This document shows, in pieces, positions 5,465-7,528 of a stretch of DNA of 7,528 bases. The notes under the pieces were generated by a model. That model ran no database searches. It saw only the letters and a list, made by a program, of their open reading frames with translations, and was not told where the DNA came from. Source of the stretch: Candidatus Woesearchaeota archaeon. Lineage in GTDB: Archaea; Nanobdellota; Nanobdellia; Woesearchaeales; GW2011-AR15. The stretch is taken from contig JAMPXQ010000064.1 of NCBI GenBank assembly GCA_023701075.1, positions 1-7,528 on the forward strand, given 5' to 3'. Every line of letters starts with the position of its first letter. Position 1 is the first letter of the stretch. A program made the translations under genes and the position numbers.

Positions 5465-6089
5465 TCTATCCCCCTCCATACTTTCAGCAGATTTTGGAAA
5501 GCTAAATGAAGAGATAAGAAAGATAGAGAAGCATTCTGATTCTTTGCATCTTGATATCATGGACGGCCATTTTGTGCCTAATATAAGCTATGGAAGCCCT
5601 ATTGTCAAGGACATCAAGACTAAGCTTCCTATGGACTGCCACCTGATGATCACAGATCCGCTCAAATATGCAAAGGATTTCGCTCCTTACGTGAACAGGA
5701 TATTCTTCCACGCTGAACTTTTTGATAGGAGACGACTTAGGAGCACCATAAACGGAATCAAAAAATTGGGTGTGGAATGCGGGCTTGCCCTCAATCCTGA
5801 TAAGAGCATTGACATAATAAGGCCTGTCTTAAAGGACATTGATGCAGTGCTCATAATGAGCGTCTATGCCGGATTCGGCGGCCAGAAGTTCATGCCTGAG
5901 GTGCTAGGGAAGATACATGTGCTTAGGGCCATCGGATTTCGAAAAGACATCCTCATCGACGGCGGCATAAACAAGGAGACGATCTTTGAGGCTGCATCTG
6001 CAGGAGCCAATGTGTTCATTGCAGGAAGCGCAATATTCAGTGCAAGAGACAGCGTCAAAGCGATAAAAGAACTGAGGGATGCATTATGA
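5454..6089 (+). CDS. rpe: Ribulose-phosphate 3-epimerase
   Basis: The protein has 211 residues, slightly short for the family (about 215-225). It should interconvert ribulose 5-phosphate and xylulose 5-phosphate, using a metal-bound TIM barrel. In order: SPSILSADF (6-14), HLDIMDGHFVPN (32-43) with metal ligand His32 and catalytic Asp34, CHLMI (62-66) with His63, GLALNP (110-115), a phosphate-binding loop at 136-145, DGGI (169-172) with catalytic Asp169, and GANVFIAGSAIF (184-195). All expected metal and acid-base residues are present, so it should be active. The loop reads SVYAGFGGQ where the family consensus is SVNPGFGGQ, a noticeable but probably tolerated change. It overlaps the end of rpiB by 11 nt, with a weak GAGGAT SD (5440-5445), and overlaps the next gene by 4 nt. 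The three genes therefore look like one operon from the promoter before rpiB. Confidence 0.94.
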   Translation: MKNNLSPSILSADFGKLNEEIRKIEKHSDSLHLDIMDGHFVPNISYGSPIVKDIKTKLPMDCHLMITDPLKYAKDFAPYVNRIFFHAELFDRRRLRSTINGIKKLGVECGLALNPDKSIDIIRPVLKDIDAVLIMSVYAGFGGQKFMPEVLGKIHVLRAIGFRKDILIDGGINKETIFEAASAGANVFIAGSAIFSARDSVKAIKELRDAL

Positions 6090-6712
6090 CATTAGATATC
6101 TCCGGGATCAAGATAAAATGGCTTGGACATGATTCTTTCAGGCTTGATTTCCTAGGCAAGACAATATATATAGACCCTTTCCAGATACACGAGAAGGACA
6201 AGGCCAGCATTGTACTTATAACACATGGCCATTATGATCATTTCTCTCCTGATGACCTAAAGCGGATTGCTGATTCCAAGACAATAATAGTCGGGACTGT
6301 CGATGTCATAGAAAAACTGAAGATAGGTGAAGCAAGGACGGTTGCTATAGGGGACAGCATAGATGCTGCAGGTGTCCATATAAAGGCTGTCGCAGCATAC
6401 AATCTAGAAAAACCGTTCCATCCTAAGCAGAATGGATGGGTGGGATATGTCTTTGAACTAGGAGGCATCAAGTTCTATCACAGCGGAGACACTGATTTCA
6501 TCCCTGAGATGGAAGATATAAGTGCAGATGTGGCATTCCTGCCAGTTTCAGGGACTTATGTCATGGGTCCAAAAGAAGCAGCAGCTGCAGCAAGGAAGAT
6601 CATGCCTAAAGTTGCAATCCCAATGCATTATGGCAGTCTTGTAGGCACTAAGAAAGATGCTGAAGAATTCAAGCAATTATGCGATTTCTGCAGAGTTGAG
6701 ATCTTAAGTTAA
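6086..6712 (+). CDS. UlaG/UPF0173-like metal-dependent hydrolase
   Basis: The protein has 208 residues and is a metallo-beta-lactamase-fold enzyme of the Lactamase_B_3/UPF0173 type. Visible signatures are KWLGHDSF (11-18), THGHYDHF (46-53) with metal ligands His47, His49, Asp51 and His52, YHSGDTDF (131-138) with His132 and Asp135, and PMHYG (179-183) with His181. This is the full two-metal set, so catalysis is likely. It is cytoplasmic, as no signal peptide is visible. Members include UlaG, an L-ascorbate-6-phosphate lactonase, but most are uncharacterised. I do not assign that reaction. The ATGA overlap with rpe, plus a GAGGG SD 7 nt upstream, shows tight coupling to pentose-phosphate enzymes, so a phosphorylated sugar substrate is a reasonable guess. 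Its stop codon overlaps the stop of the opposing gene. Confidence 0.9.
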   Translation: MTLDISGIKIKWLGHDSFRLDFLGKTIYIDPFQIHEKDKASIVLITHGHYDHFSPDDLKRIADSKTIIVGTVDVIEKLKIGEARTVAIGDSIDAAGVHIKAVAAYNLEKPFHPKQNGWVGYVFELGGIKFYHSGDTDFIPEMEDISADVAFLPVSGTYVMGPKEAAAAARKIMPKVAIPMHYGSLVGTKKDAEEFKQLCDFCRVEILS

Positions 6713-7467
6713 GGAAGATTAGACGTGACCTGAGTGAAAAGGTCAGCTATACCATATGTTGTCAATGCAGCAGCAGTGAGGTATACAGCATTCGCTGCAA
6801 TCCTTGCTATCTGCTGGGTATTATTTTTTACACGTTGGATTGCTATATCTCCTACTGAGATAATGCCTAGACCAATGTTGAACATTGCAGCAGCAGTATA
6901 ATATCCATTAGCTCCAAATAATGAGATGTCAGGTTCTCCCGCTAAAGTGAAATAAGCAAATGAGGCAACTGCAGTGATGCTTGCTATGTAGACAGAATTG
7001 AGCCAATAATATCTTCCCAATGAATCCTTCCATTTTCCAACATAATCCACAGCATTCTTGTCAGAGAACATATAGTCTATTGCACCTTTGAATGCATGGT
7101 ATATCTTAGCAGCAGGGTTAATCTCTCTTGATTTTGCATCTGCGTGCTTCTTTTCCAAAACATCAAACTTAGCTACAAAATAGCTGCCGTCTTTTTTTGT
7201 CATTGCCTGAAAAAATTTAGTCTTGTCGAAATCATATGTCTTGCCTGTGCCATCTGTAGCCAAGACCTTTGTGGTCTTCATAGAATACATATATACTTCA
7301 TTCTTTGAATCAATCAATAACTTATAGGTGTCATCATCTCCTGATCTTGGTTCAAAAACAGGTATTATTATCTTATGCCCCATATCCATCTTGAATCTCA
7401 ATCCAAGCCTTGATTCAATAGTGCTGAACAGATCTTTTGTTTCCATCAATTCATCTATTGTGACCAT
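6709..7467 (-). CDS. Unrecognised three-helix membrane protein
   Basis: The protein has 252 residues. The N-terminal ~150 residues are soluble, mixed alpha/beta and rich in charge, with an acidic patch (GDDD, 43-46) and several aromatic residues before the membrane. Three hydrophobic segments follow (about 154-177, 186-208 and 220-242), with the middle one Gly/Ala-rich, and the protein ends shortly after the last helix. There is no signal peptide, so the N-terminal domain is probably cytoplasmic. I recognise no family or catalytic motif. The start at 7467 is supported by a TATA box at the leaderless distance; no SD is present. It runs convergent to the hydrolase gene, with the two stop codons overlapping by 4 nt, so it is not part of either neighbouring operon. 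No function is proposed. Confidence 0.75.
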   Translation of the reverse strand: MVTIDELMETKDLFSTIESRLGLRFKMDMGHKIIIPVFEPRSGDDDTYKLLIDSKNEVYMYSMKTTKVLATDGTGKTYDFDKTKFFQAMTKKDGSYFVAKFDVLEKKHADAKSREINPAAKIYHAFKGAIDYMFSDKNAVDYVGKWKDSLGRYYWLNSVYIASITAVASFAYFTLAGEPDISLFGANGYYTAAAMFNIGLGIISVGDIAIQRVKNNTQQIARIAANAVYLTAAALTTYGIADLFTQVTSNLP

Positions 7468-7484
7468 AATCTGTATGGGAGTAA

Positions 7485-7500
7485 GAATTTATTTAAAAAG
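7485..7500 (-). promoter_or_regulatory. Leaderless promoter of the minus-strand gene
   Basis: On the minus strand a CTTTTTAAATA element contains a TATA box (TTTAAATA, 7497-7490). Its centre is about 26-27 nt before the ATG at 7467, the same distance as at rpiB. The 20 nt preceding the ATG hold no SD, which fits a transcript starting at the ATG. Confidence 0.65.
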
Positions 7501-7528
7501 ATACTACTTTTTAGTCGTTATATTTTTC

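Overview
The window looks like chromosomal DNA of an archaeon, most likely a small-genome DPANN lineage of the Woesearchaeota/Pacearchaeota kind. The evidence is BRE/TATA-type promoters with A+T-rich boxes about 26 nt ahead of probable leaderless starts, arginine codons dominated by AGG/AGA, short T-tract terminators in place of hairpins, and several secreted Ig-like proteins rich in N-glycosylation sequons. The lineage is an inference; no marker gene is present.

Left part (2-4922, all + strand): a cell-surface locus. It opens with a 5'-truncated membrane-anchored surface protein (2-1129). Next comes a direct tandem duplication of a two-gene cassette, with a shift of about 1022 bp. Each copy has its own nearly identical promoter, a 78-aa single-pass protein (A1, A2) and a 225-aa sequon-rich single-pass protein (B1, B2). 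The cassettes are followed by a second large surface protein (3193-4515), paralogous to the first, and a 136-aa Ig-like membrane protein (4512-4922). The spacing suggests A2-B2-scaffold-136 aa form one transcript. No protein here has an assigned function. Topology and sequons indicate an envelope or surface complex.

Middle part (about 4964-6712, + strand): a tight three-gene operon behind its own leaderless promoter. It holds ribose-5-phosphate isomerase B (rpiB), ribulose-phosphate 3-epimerase (rpe) and an UlaG/UPF0173-like metallo-beta-lactamase-fold hydrolase, joined by 11-nt and 4-nt overlaps. RpiB and Rpe interconvert the pentose 5-phosphates of the non-oxidative pentose-phosphate pathway. 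The hydrolase substrate is unknown.

Right part (6709-7467, - strand): an unrecognised 252-aa protein with a soluble N-terminal half and three predicted membrane segments. It converges on the hydrolase gene so that the two stop codons overlap, and its promoter lies at the right edge. I see no tRNA, rRNA, CRISPR array, insertion sequence or origin. No gene-free stretch exceeds 300 bases; the longest, 1130-1250 and 2168-2272, hold the cassette promoters.
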